From Lateolabrax maculatus (taxonomy: Eukaryota > Chordata > Actinopteri > Acropomatiformes > Lateolabracidae), in assembly GCA_031216445.1 (NCBI GenBank), contig CM062199.1:10873001-10937000 (forward strand): a stretch of DNA of 64,000 nt, in the 5' to 3' direction. Every line of letters starts with the position of its first letter. Position 1 is the stretch's first letter. The notes under the pieces are model-generated. The model did not search any database, was not told the DNA's origin, and saw only the letters and a program-made list of their open reading frames with translations. This document shows positions 1 through 11,198 of this stretch, piece by piece. The position numbers and the translations under genes were made by a program.

Positions 1-808
1 AGAGAGAGAAACTAAGATGTCGGGGGGGTGGGTATGAGTGACTTGTGGGGGGGTGCAGGGGGGGATAGGAGAGACCGATAAATAAGAATGCAAGGAGAAG
101 AGGGAGAACATGAAAGAATTGTTTTAAAGCTACGAATCCTAAAATGCAAGCGGCTTTGTCACTCAGGAGTGATGCCCGCTTTCTCTCTCACGCCATTTCT
201 GTTTTTCTTCCATTCTTATTTCTCCTTTCTTTCTCCCTTCATCTCTTTCATTCTCTCCTGACACATTCCTACCTCTTTCTCCAACTTTCTCCTCCCACCT
301 CCCTCCCAGTTTGAAATCCCTGCTTGCTGCTTGCCATACGTTAATAACTATTTACTTCCCACTGAGAGCAATTACGCTAAGAGGGCTTATTTTTTTCTCC
401 TTTCATATTCTTGAACTTTTGAAACCAGGCGTATAGTTTGAAGTCCATGTTTGGAGGCCGTAACTTGATAGAACATGGGTTGCTTGGCTCCCTGTTGCAA
501 TTTGGTAATGGGATGAGATAGACATAGACCAGGAAAAGCTTTGTGATATTTTGAATTAGACGTCTTCCAAAAATGTTTTTAGTTTATCAAAGGGGTTTTT
601 AATTGGTGTTAATGGAAAGAGGACTATTAGTTTGGCAGATGATTTGTTTTGCTAATGTTTCTCCTTTCCTGTTGTCATACAATAAACATGCATTTGATTT
701 GCCCACTAAATGTAAGCCATTTTTCTTTGAATCTCTTGTGAAACTGAACAAACCAGAACCCTATTTTTGCCATCACACTGCACAGTATGTCCCACTGAGA
801 GGTTTCCC
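1..808. other. intergenic sequence, no gene seen
   Basis: Starts with a purine/G-rich stretch in which three runs of seven G and one GGG (about 25-66) could form a G-quadruplex on the plus strand. A pyrimidine-rich block follows at 180-310, then ordinary AT-rich sequence. An 80-codon open frame at 603-845 has no recognisable features. Confidence 0.6.
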
Positions 809-2058
809 AAAGCTAAAAGCCTCTTGCTTAAGAAATCTGCTGTGAGATGTGTCCATAGAAATAAAAAGAAAGTGATTAAATACCACGGCTATTCAAAGCA
901 GAGCATTTATTGACTTTGTTCATGAGGTGCAGTAGCATGGGTGATGTTGGCAGGGTCTTTCAATCAGACTGAATGAGTATGCACAATTAAAGAAGAAATT
1001 AGAAATACTCTCAGATGGAATCAACATTGCTTGAGTGTCAAAAGGAATAACAATCTTGTGTTTGAGGTAAATGTAATGAAAGGAAAGCAAAAGCAACTTA
1101 TCTTTCTTACTGCTATTTAAAAATACAACAACTACCATACAACAACATAAAGCTACTGCAAACAGACGCCACAAATAACTCCTTGAATTAATACATTCAT
1201 ACTGTCCACAAACTTTACATTTTCCATCATTTTAGATTTGATGTTTGTGACTTTTGTCAAACCAAGTTGTGTTTGTTTTTGAATACTATACTTCATAAGT
1301 GTAAAGGTAGATTTTATTACATTTGGTATATTTGATAAAAGGAGACTCAGTTTATGTGTGAATACGCAAGTTTCAAAACAATTTGTTTCTCTCCTTTAAT
1401 GAACCTGCTTTCAGAAACAGAAGTTGATTCATGCCTGTCTGATTTTGTCAAAATTGTTTTTCTCACTTTTACGAGTGTCTGTTCAGCACAGCCTTGTTAC
1501 TCCTATTACAAACTAAAAGGCTAAAGGTTAGATTTAACATGTCTGAACTTGAATGCTGCCCCTCTCATTTATTTGGGAATGTTAGAATGAGTTTTAATTG
1601 GGACTCACTTCACATTCTTTTTGTTTTACCTTAAATAAGTTATCAAATCAAATTGATATCATAACACAAATAATAACTAAAATCTGACTAGAAATTACAT
1701 TCTAGTAATACCATTGTCAGTGCAAGCACTTTGCTGTTTACTGACTGTTTATTTTCTATTTCACAGTTTCTTCTTGATAGAGGGATGCTGGTGTATCATG
1801 AACAGCTCTTTTTCGCTTAATTTTCTCTTACCAAAAGCATACCCAAAGCTATTGTCATTGCATGACAACCACATTTTTTTTAGAACTTGTCTGACTTGTT
1901 TATGAATTACACAAATATCCCTAAGCTTTAATGAGTTTTAACCAATCAGAGAGTGTGCTGCCATCATAGAAGAGTTCCCTTCTCCAAAAATGCGTGTGAT
2001 TGTTAGGCCGACCAATAATGAAGTAATCTTCTGATAGAAACACATTTTAGAGATAATT
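809..2058 (+). repeat. left arm of a 1.2 kb inverted duplication
   Basis: Matches the reverse complement of 13841-15038 over its whole length. About 270 bases from 893 onward are identical or nearly so. Differences elsewhere are mainly short indels: a block of about 65 bases near 1680-1745 and 12 bases near 1170 are present only here, and 24 bases are missing at about 1450. The sequence outside the two arms is unrelated. The arm ends are not inverted repeats of one another and I see no target duplication or poly-A tail, so it does not look like a simple DNA transposon or LINE. No coding content is recognised; an open frame shared by both arms (minus strand, 920-1174) resembles no known domain. 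Confidence 0.9.
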
Positions 2059-4032
2059 AGTCGGACCTGACTTAATTGGTTAAAAGGTCAGCAAGATGTA
2101 TGTAAAATATTGTTTTCTGTTGTAAACATACTGTATATGCTCTCCTCTTTATTCTGTTCAGCCTATTCTGCTTCTGGTTCTTTAAAAAAAAAAATCCTTT
2201 CTTGGGCTATCTTGTCCATATATGGTACTGTATCTCTCCCCCTCCTCCTTTCATCAAAGTGAATTAACAAGTAGTCCTTCTGATTAACTTCACATGTAAT
2301 ATGTAGCCACACTGACATGAAATACATAAAAATAATTCCCACTTTTTTTCCCCAATTAGCTATGAGTTTGCTGTGGTTAATTACATTTCTCTTGGTTCAA
2401 AAGCTATATATAACAAGACTTCTAAGTGTAGATATATATTCCACTTATCTATTCAACAGTGATTTATGAAGCCTCAAGATGAAACAGCAGAAGTGTTAAG
2501 CAATTTTTCTCCTAATACATGGTTTTTGTTCAGATTTTAAATGTACGCATCATGTTAACAAGTCCAAGAGTGCCACCACTTTGGAATCTTAACAGGTGAA
2601 TAGATTTTTTCATGGCTACAGCTTTACATGTTTATCATTCTATTCCATAAAAACGCCTGAATGTTTGTGAGCAATAAAGTGTTGATCCAGTTTCAAAGTT
2701 TTGTCACATGCCAGATCCTTCCACTCTGCTCTCCTCTTTCTGGTTTCCCACTACTGTAGACCTGTAGATCAAATCATTCAGAAAGCTCATGAAAGCAACC
2801 TTGGAGTTGAAAACCATAAAAATAAGTATACATTGAGTTAAGGAAGCCCTGTGAGCCCTGTCTATGACAACCAGAGTCTCCAGCCAGGAGCTTTGATGAA
2901 ATATAGTTCAAGGGATGAGACCATAACATCCATACCTTCTTCTCATCTCTATCTCTCTCTTCTCTTGCGCCTTCTTTTCATTCATAAGTAATGGTACACA
3001 GTGAGACTCATCAATAACCTACAGCAGTTTTCTGTGAAAAAGTATCATGCTCATAAATGTTATCATTACCCTCAACGTATAGCACTAGGCTGTATCATAT
3101 ATCAGTGATATCTGTGTGCAGACACACATGTTTGTGATTGTGTGTAGAGAGCCAGAGGAAGAAAGAGGCAGAGGGAGAGTCAATGAGCCATGAATTAAGT
3201 TATTTTCATATATATTTTACTGTAAATGTGGACGTTCCTAAGGGTAAATCTGATGAATGTGTAGATTTCTTTGTTAATGTGAGTGGAAAATCGAAATAAT
3301 CGAGATGTGGTTTCAGGGCTTTGTCACCCTCTTGGCCACATATTTGTTATAACATTGTGTCAATGTGACAGTTTACTACCGAGCAGTTTTGGTTCATTAA
3401 ATTAGATAATAATGGGCCACAAAACGTAAATTCACAGATTTCGTTTAACCTTAAACTTTGGTTATGTTTGGTTGGCACAAATTAGCTCCATATTACTATA
3501 TTATCCTTCCTTAACATATTTGATGGTGTGATTATGGCACACAATGGACACAGTGCTGTGACTTTTTATTGCATTCACTATGTTTAGGCAAGTGAACCGC
3601 TACGCTTAAAACTCAGACCAGAAAAGGGACATTGATTATTACATTAAAATATGCAAGAATATGCAATAACTGATTTCACTTTATTTTTTTATTTTATTTT
3701 GTGGCATTTTAGGGGCCAAAAAACATGCCAGCAGTTATGGAGAAACATTATCATTAATTTGGAGTCATGTCTGTGTGCACCTGGCTACAAAAAAGTTTAG
3801 TCTCTTTTGTCTGTTTTTGGATCCTTACCTGCTAAATGAAATGCTCTACTATGAAAGCCATCTAGTTGCTTACTGTCTGTCTATGTCTGATGCTGGGCAC
3901 GTAGTCTACACTGTGTTTTTTTTAGTTTAAGTTTAAGTGCAGTTGTTTGTTCTTCTTTTAGAGAAAATTTACCATCCAGTCCGTTTAATACTGCTGCTGT
4001 AGCCGGCCGTTGAACGCTTCATATCGACAGCT
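2059..4032. other. AT-rich intergenic sequence, nothing recognised
   Basis: No long open frame, simple repeat array or recognisable mobile element. A stretch with several AT-rich homeodomain-like cores at 2340-2400 is the only part of mild interest. Confidence 0.6.
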
Positions 4033-4253
4033 GCCATCTTGGATATTTACAAAGATGCTTCGACGGAGCTCCTCTCTGTCAGTTATCGTATTAAACCTAT
4101 CTCATACTAGATAAATGCTTGTGATTGGTTTGTCCGACACAACGGTGCTTCCAGTACCAAGGAAATCAGTTTGAATGGGAGAGGGGGCAGACACATCTGC
4201 CATAGCAAATAAAACATGAGCTTGCAGATTCATCTGGTTCCCAGGCTATAACA
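4033..4253 (+). repeat. interspersed repeat, copy A (partner at 57112-57305)
   Basis: From CCATCTTGGATATTTAC to GGTTCCCAGGCT, this segment aligns with the reverse complement of 57112-57305 (CCATCTTGGATATTTAC to TTTCCCAGGTG). Shared landmarks include ATCGTATTAAACC, ACTAGATAAA, GTGATTGGTT and ATCAGTTTGAA. By eye the copies are about 80% identical, so this is an old, non-coding, dispersed repeat. I recall it as common in percomorph fish; its class is not clear from these fragments. Confidence 0.75.
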
Positions 4254-4404
4254 ATGGCAGACCACAGAAAACATTCGGTAGTTGCTTCTTGAACCTAAGA
4301 TACTACTATTCTATTTGTTTTAAGGGGTCCTTCATGTAATGCTTGATAGTGAAACATTATTCAGTCTTTGCATTCAAGATAAGTGTCAATTCTACAACTA
4401 AGAG

Positions 4405-4480
4405 GGGAAAAAGAGTCTCCTGACTCTTGTTGATGTGTCCTTGAGCAAGACACTGACTGCCCTATCTGGGATGGCACCAT
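4405..4480 (+). repeat. decayed teleost repeat fragment
   Basis: GATGTGTCCTTGAGCAAGAC and the following CACTGACTGCCC resemble a motif found in a very common fish interspersed repeat (recalled, not searched). Only a short piece is left. Confidence 0.4.
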
Positions 4481-4839
4481 TAACTTAATTAAATTTTCAT
4501 CACCCTGTTAAAACATGTACATGTATGCACATCTCAGAAACATACTTCTAATTACATGGCCACTTAACATGACCAGTGAGCACTCTACATTATTTTTTTT
4601 TTTAAAGAAACTAAAAAAAAAATCATTATTTTCCTTTCATCACCCACTGCCTTTTGTGAACATTAGAGAATAGAAGTTCACAGGGTTCACATTAGCCGTG
4701 GTGGTGGTCCAGAGGTTAGAATTAGAGAGAGTACTTTGAACATATTAATTAATAATCCATGGCTGGGTTATTAGTGTATGAGGGATTTCAGGCCCCTATT
4801 ACTGTAGATGAGTAGAACCAGAGGGCATCGTGGCTAGGG

Positions 4840-5046
4840 ATGAAGGAAGATGACGCACTGCGTCTTAAAGCGAATGTTTGGCGATTTTCAACCAAAATCT
4901 GTTCTTCTTCTGTCATTATTTGCCATCAAATGATGGTGCTGGAGGCGAAAGAACAACAGATTTTGCAACTGCGCCCCAGAGACACAGAGAACATCGGCAA
5001 CAACTGCAGGCGTTTTTCACACTGTATCCCTAACTCTGACAGATAG
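4840..5046 (+). other. unassigned 68-codon open frame with a splice-donor-like end
   Basis: The frame reads MKEDDALRLKANVWRFSTKI and continues with MMVLEAKEQQILQLRPRDTE to a TAG stop. It has more CpG and a less AT-rich composition than its surroundings. Three bases after the stop comes GGTAAGG, a good donor sequence. I recognise no domain. It may be a piece of a mobile element, a non-coding exon or chance; the frame ends in an ordinary stop before the donor, which argues against a coding exon. Confidence 0.2.
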
Positions 5047-5640
5047 AGGTAAGGTTGAAAAGATTGCCTTTAACAAAAACACATTTGTTTCTTTCAGTAA
5101 GTCTATGCTCAAACATTTTCTTATGAGCTCATGGCTCATGGCTAAAATTATTCACTGAGTTTTTGAGTTACCTGAAGCTATGGAGATAATTTAAAGTTCT
5201 TTTATTCAGCTTCAACCTGAGCTCTAACGTGTCTTTTATGTGTATTCAAAGATAAAATCCCCATCTCTTCAATAAGTGAAATCCTGAAATTTTTAACCTA
5301 ATAATCAATTTGTTATGACTAAAGGTTGGATTTAAATTAATATTTAATGTTTTCAATAAAGTTGCTATCAGATTTGCGAGCTCTTTTAAGATTTTGGGAT
5401 TGAAAAACACCTCAGCCTTACACTACACAAGATGAACAAAAATCTTGTAAGGAATCATCAAATGTAGCCCATTACCCACACATCACATGGAAAAACACCT
5501 TGAAGCCACCACGCCACTATAGCCAATTTAATTTCCATACGCTTATGCTAATTACCCTGAAATAATCAAGTTAATTTAGAAAGATGCAAATGTGTTTGAG
5601 GTTGAGTTCATTAGTAAAGGGAACCAGTGCATGTGAGCAA

Positions 5641-5731
5641 GTATGTGTGTGTGTGTGTGTGCGCGCGTGTGTAGATGTGTGTGCGAGAGAGAGAGTGAGA
5701 GAGAGAGAGAGAGAGAGATAGAGAGAGAGAA
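5641..5731 (+). repeat. compound microsatellite (TG)n-(GA)n
   Basis: TG/CG dinucleotides at about 5643-5670 are followed by GA dinucleotides at 5684-5730. The near-identical 15-mers TTCATTAGTAAAGGG (just before) and TTCATTAGTGAAGGG (just after) flank the array. Confidence 0.9.
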
Positions 5732-7599
5732 GCAGGTTTCATTAGTGAAGGGCCCTAATGTGTGTAGAGAGAAAAGCTATGTAGGTACATTGACTTTATT
5801 GAGTCCATTATGCATAAAGTACGTATATATTTTTTCTCTGCATTTCTTTCTGTTCCTCTCACTAAAAATTACCTTTAGAATTTGAGCTTTAATGTTTTCT
5901 GAACCTCCTCAAGACAGTCATATAACTATATATGTTGTAGCATGAGGTTATGGACACTATTGCAGTTTCTATCACAGACTTGTGAGATGAGACCTATCTA
6001 CGGCTATTAATTAAACATTGTAATATCCCTTTACCCTGCTTCACTAAGAAGCTGGAGACTCACATTACACACAGACACTTCTTCTGCAATTATCCTGATT
6101 GCAGTACAGCCAGCGTTCAAACACATACATGCATGCACATATTCAGATATTCTTACATACACACACATACAGATGTACTCTGCCTGGTCCCTCAAGGCCA
6201 GGCTTCGGTGCCACTGAAGGTTGTAGCAATTAAAAACATCATCCTCCAGTTGTCACAAACATGATGAATTTGTACTACCAGAGCAGTAAGGCATATCACT
6301 TACAACCAACAATATGTCACTTTTTTCACCTCTACCCATGCTTTTCTGTGACATGATCTCATCACTAAAATTACAAAATCAACTTATTATTATCTCAACA
6401 AGGTTGTTTTTACTTTTTGTCGATAGCGAAAAAGATAGCACCAACTGGCCCTCAGTTATTAGATGATTAGATGATGGAAATACTGTGTTTATACAATCAC
6501 ATAACATGAAGTCTCTTGCTGTTGAAAGGGAAGGCAATTTTTATTTTAGATTTTTCGCTTCTTCTCGAGACAGCTACATGTGCAAATGAGCAGCTTCAAC
6601 GGGCAAAAAAATAAAAAATCAAGCAACCACTTGTCAACTCAATCAAACCATGTTGAGATTAAATGAGCTGAAAATGGTAAATTCCTTAAGAATCATTGTC
6701 TCAATGTAGACACTGGTAAAGAATTATTATTATTTATTTTTTTTATTTGTGAAATGCTGCAAGATGTGTTTTAATTGAGACCTCTTAACTCAAAGCACTC
6801 TTTTATTTAATTTTCATAACAGGGTGGGAAATGGCCAAACAAATGCCTGGGTCATCTCCAGGTTCCTTAAGGCTCTTTAAATCATAATATACAGTACAGT
6901 GTTTGTCTTGGCTATCTCAAAATGACTGACACTCATGAAGAAGATGAGAGTGACTGAAAATGCCTGAAGGCATTCCTTTCTCTCTCATTCATCCCAATGG
7001 TCTCCTATACTGTATGGTCAAAGGTTTGTTTGATGGTAAGAGCAGAACAAAGTGCCTTTACAATAAATTTATGTCAGTGGCAACACTTTGTTTTGTAGAG
7101 AGAGCGCATTTTTTCATGATCAGAGAGACTGTACGTGTATATGTGTACGAATGTGTGTGTGCTAATATACTTGCTGCTTTACCTTTACTATACCACACCA
7201 CAACATCTACCTATGCCATACAGAGTATATCCAAAGCTCAAGTGTGTACCCACCCTAAAATTAAATGAGTAAGACTGGGTTCTGTGTGTGAAAGTGAGTG
7301 TAAAGGTCATAAACCAAAGCATCCACAGCACAAACACAGTTCAAATAGACAATTCCACTTTTGGCTTTTGGTTGAGGGAGCTACCTATCTAAAACTTGGC
7401 CCACACACGGTGACTTTAAGGTCACATTTGGGTTTATAATCAGTATTTCTCTGAGTATTATGACCAGAATAACATCATCAAAAATGCACCTGCCAGAAGT
7501 GTCATTACTGCAAATTTCACAGTAATCCGTTTATGGCATCCAAATCGTCCCCTTAAGTTTGGAATAAATCATCAGTCTAAAAATCATCCCCCTAATGCA

Positions 7600-7830
7600 A
7601 CCCATCGTTAAACAATCAGAGCTTGTTAAGCCACTTGTTTGTTAATCAAGCACTTGCTTGTTAACTGGGAGATGAGATAATAGACCTCTAGTGTGTGTGT
7701 CTAATTTTGGGGGCTGTCTATCTGCCTGATTGTTTATTGCTTTTGAATTTCAGGCTCTGCAGCAAAGGCTTCTCTAATTGGTTTGTTTGAATTGCCTTAC
7801 AGCACTGATGGAGTTTGACTCAGTCAGGAG
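7600..7830. promoter_or_regulatory. candidate conserved non-coding element
   Basis: Non-repetitive, balanced-composition stretch with repeated homeodomain-like TTAATCAAGC and GTTAACTGG motifs (7638-7670) and CTAATTGGTTTGTTTG (7773-7790). Its place in the presumed cdkal1-sox4 interval makes an enhancer plausible. Conservation is not tested. Confidence 0.25.
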
Positions 7831-10489
7831 TTGGTTGTGTTTTCCAAAAAAAAATTGTTTTGTTTTGTCTGTTTCCTAAAAATCCTCAACAGTTTTTTGT
7901 GTGGTTTTCACAGTGCTTGGCTGTATTCAGGATAAAAATAAACATTTAAAACTGATGCAAGGTGCTTACAGTGGGACAATTTCAAGTATGGAATTTGATG
8001 ATCGCTTTCTTTTGCTCTTTCTTCCTTAATCTCTTGTTTATTCCTCCCATGTTTCTATCGACGCTTACATTTTAATCTGACTCGCTGTATTTTATTGCAA
8101 AGTGGCTTTAAACATGAGGTCCAGATTGCATTGATGAGTATATCACACCATGGGACACACTGGCTATTCAGTTGTGATGTAAAAAAAAAAATACATATTG
8201 TATTTGGTAAGGGGATTGAGTGTGCTGCATGTAAACACTATTACTAAAGTGTACTGCAATCCACATAGATTATCAACCTCCACAACTGACATCAAAGGTT
8301 GAGAAAGCCTCCACTTTATGCTTCAGCGTACATAACCATGAGTCATAAATCCTAAAACAAGGAAGGGTTTAGGGGGAGAGGTGTTTCTACTCTATTATGA
8401 ATTTTTAAGCCCTTTGAGAGATAAAACATTACTGACAAATCCTTGTCAATGAATGAATCAAACCTGATCAGTCTGGATTTGATTAGCATTATCTCATATG
8501 CTATTAAACACAACACAGAGAGAGAAAGAGACAAGTGGAGAGAGGGAAATAGAATACTTTGAACATTTCTGGTCCTGATTTTTGAAGCCATTCATTTTGA
8601 GCCAATGGGTAAAATGTTGCTTCTGTTAAGATGCTTTGAGGCCTAGAATGGCTGAATGGTTACATGAGAGTGTTTTGATGTTGCAGCAGGTAATTCATGG
8701 CGTATTGGCCTAAAGCCGGCCATAGAGCTACAGTATGCCAGATGATAAATAACAGTCAATGATGTCTGTTCTTGTCAGTAAAGCCTTTTTCTCTCCCTCA
8801 GGATTTTATTTTTCTGAGAGGCTCTTAGAGGGAAATAGTCATGTTTTCATGTCAAAGGCGTGCTTTTATCTGTTTGTTTTCCAGGGTGCTTAAAGTTGTT
8901 TACCGTGCCAGGGAGGCTTTCAGTCTCTGTGTGCGTATTTGTGTGTGAGAAAAACACCTATCCTTGGATGATGCAAGGAGGGAGAAATTTGACATCTAAG
9001 CCTTAATGTATCACTGTATCAAGTACAGAAGTATTCTGCGCCAAGCACAGGACAAAATTGAGCAGTGGCCTACTTATCTTTGATCACGAAAAGCTGCCAT
9101 TGATCCTCAGCCAAATGTTGACATAAAATGAGTCAAACGTGCAGATGACCTTTCTGAGTCTCCCAGAGCAGAGCATGGGCAAGGTACAAAAGCTGGCAGA
9201 GTATGGGGTGGAAATTATTCCTCCTTGACATTTCAGGGACCTCGGCCCATCAGTTTTTAGCATTCCAGTCCAGGCACCAAAGAGAAAATGTCACCTTTTT
9301 TATTTACTTGGGGGAATACACCAATTAAATGTGACTTTGAGGCCAGGCCATGATAGCTCTTCTCGAGCGTTGACATGGTTCCTCATGAGCCAACACACAC
9401 TCACACACAAAATATGTCCTCATCGTATCAGTGACATTTTAAATAATGCTGATCCTTGACCCTGTTGAGGTAACCTTTCTTAGACAGGCAATTTAGAATT
9501 AGTCTCTGTAGCTTTCTGAACTAACTGCAGTGACCTGTGGAACCAAGGTTGGACCTTTGTAAGTGTTCACTCTCCACCTGTAAGCAGACCTGGTCAGAGT
9601 TTTCGGTGCAAACTCAGCTGGGACAGGACAAACTGTATATTCCTTCAATGCACAAGTTTGGCTTATGCGCTATGATGAACTCTCCCTTATAATTATTGTC
9701 AATATTCCCATGATAATAATAAGCAGTATTTTCTAAAGTCATTCCTCCTTACCTGAAATTTCCAGAAACAAATACATACCACATGACTTCTGTAACCTAA
9801 AGCTAGGGCCCTGGATTTGAGAGAATATATTAATAATAATATTTGGTGGTTTTTGTTGGGTTTTTTTCTGCTTGGCCATTTGTTATGGTCAATGTTAATG
9901 GAACCAGTTCTCAGCCCAAGAAATCATAGGCAGTTTTTAAACTCATAAATTTGTGTCACATAATACCGTTGTTGGTCCACTTTGCTGCAGAGACCCAACT
10001 TTTCAGGCAGTTGCAGTATATTTCTGTGGTCTTAACAGCTGAAACAAACCAGACTAAAGGGGGAATCAGGGAGATCTCCGTTATAAAAGGAGTCTTCTGT
10101 TTCTTGTGGTGCCCAACTTGGTCTTTCACATCTTTATTTTCTCAGACAAACAAGAAAAGATCAGTTTATGTCACATAAAATAATCAATTAGTATTTTCTC
10201 AGCAGAAATAAATTAAATGATTAATAATAATTAGACATGAGCTCACAGAAGACATAGCACCCATGGCCATTATCTCAGTGACAATGAGGCATTTTGACAA
10301 ACATCCTACACATTCAAATCCTTGCCAAGTTTCCCTTTTTCACCGTAGTTTACTTGACTTGGACTGGGTTCAATCAAAAAACCCTGTGGAATTGTGACTT
10401 GATGTAAAAATGTACAATTTTATGCAAGAAACAGCAGATCAAAAATAACTGATGTAACATATTAAATTGGACAGGAAATGTCTCTGAAG

Positions 10490-10800
10490 CGCAGGGGATG
10501 TTCATCTCGTTCCCCTCCTCTCCTCCCTCATAACCCCCCTCTGTAATTAGTGCTTTTTCTGTATTTCCAGCAATGTTTTCATCAGTGTATAGCTTTGCTA
10601 GCCTCGGCTGAGAGAGAGAAAGAGTGAAACGGGGAGAGAGAACGTCCTCTGTGGCTGTTAATAGTTCTCATCTCTCCCTTGGACTCTCCTTTAATTGCTC
10701 TGCTCTGCCTGCAGGGTCATCATTACTCTGATCAAGTGCAACTCTGTTTTTCGCTGCTTTTCATGAATATCATTTTGCAAAACAACTGCTTTGAGGTTTC
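10490..10800. promoter_or_regulatory. candidate conserved non-coding element, unit 1 of a duplicated pair
   Basis: GC-balanced, non-repetitive sequence containing TGTAATTAGTG (10541-10551) and a roughly 100-base block at 10677-10778 that recurs exactly 420 bases downstream. Over 10691-10750 compared with 11111-11170 I count 50 identical bases of 60 without gaps, including the identical 18-mer CTCTGATCAAGTGCAACT. Selective retention of such a block in AT-rich intergenic DNA suggests a regulatory module. Confidence 0.4.
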
Positions 10801-11094
10801 TCAGGCAGGAGATCAAATTTGATCACCTACCCCTATGTAAATGTATGAGTGTTTTTGGCATTAGCAGGACACAATATCTTTCATAGGCAGGGCTTTCAAG
10901 TCTTCAACAAATTTGACATCCAAAACACTTTGAAGTAGTTTTTTCTCGTTTACTTGCTTTAATCAAGCAAAATAGCTTTTGAGGTTTTGACAGTCAGTGG
11001 TCAGAGAGCATATATTAGTTCTGCAACTAAGCAATTTTGTGGAAAGTCCCAAAATCCTCATATTTCTATCTTCCTGGTAAAATGAAGCTCAGTT

Positions 11095-11198
11095 CCCCTG
11101 GTCCTCCTTTCTAATTGCTCTACTCTGTCTCTTGGGTTATTATTGCTCTGATCAAGTGCAACTATGTTTTCAGAGCTTCTACTGAGTGTCATTTAGCA
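11095..11198. promoter_or_regulatory. diverged second copy of the enhancer-like unit
   Basis: Same orientation as 10677-10778, aligned without gaps through the central 60 bases and with one single-base gap after it. Sequence on either side is not shared, so the duplicated unit is about 100 bases long. Confidence 0.5.

Larger units (their letters stand above)
5047..10489. other. intergenic sequence with scattered enhancer-like stretches
   Basis: No gene recognised. A TG array followed by a GA array lies at 5641-5731. Non-repetitive, motif-rich pieces occur at 5510-5600 (several TAAT cores and an ATGCAAAT octamer at 5584-5591) and 7600-7830 (TTAATCAAGC, CTAATTGG). The rest is AT-rich with small CA or A runs. 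Confidence 0.5.

Noticed and set aside
920..1174. Open frame shared by both arms of the inverted duplication (also 14708-14926 on the plus strand)
   Set aside because: The two frames are the same because the DNA is duplicated, so their agreement is not independent evidence for a protein. No known domain is visible.
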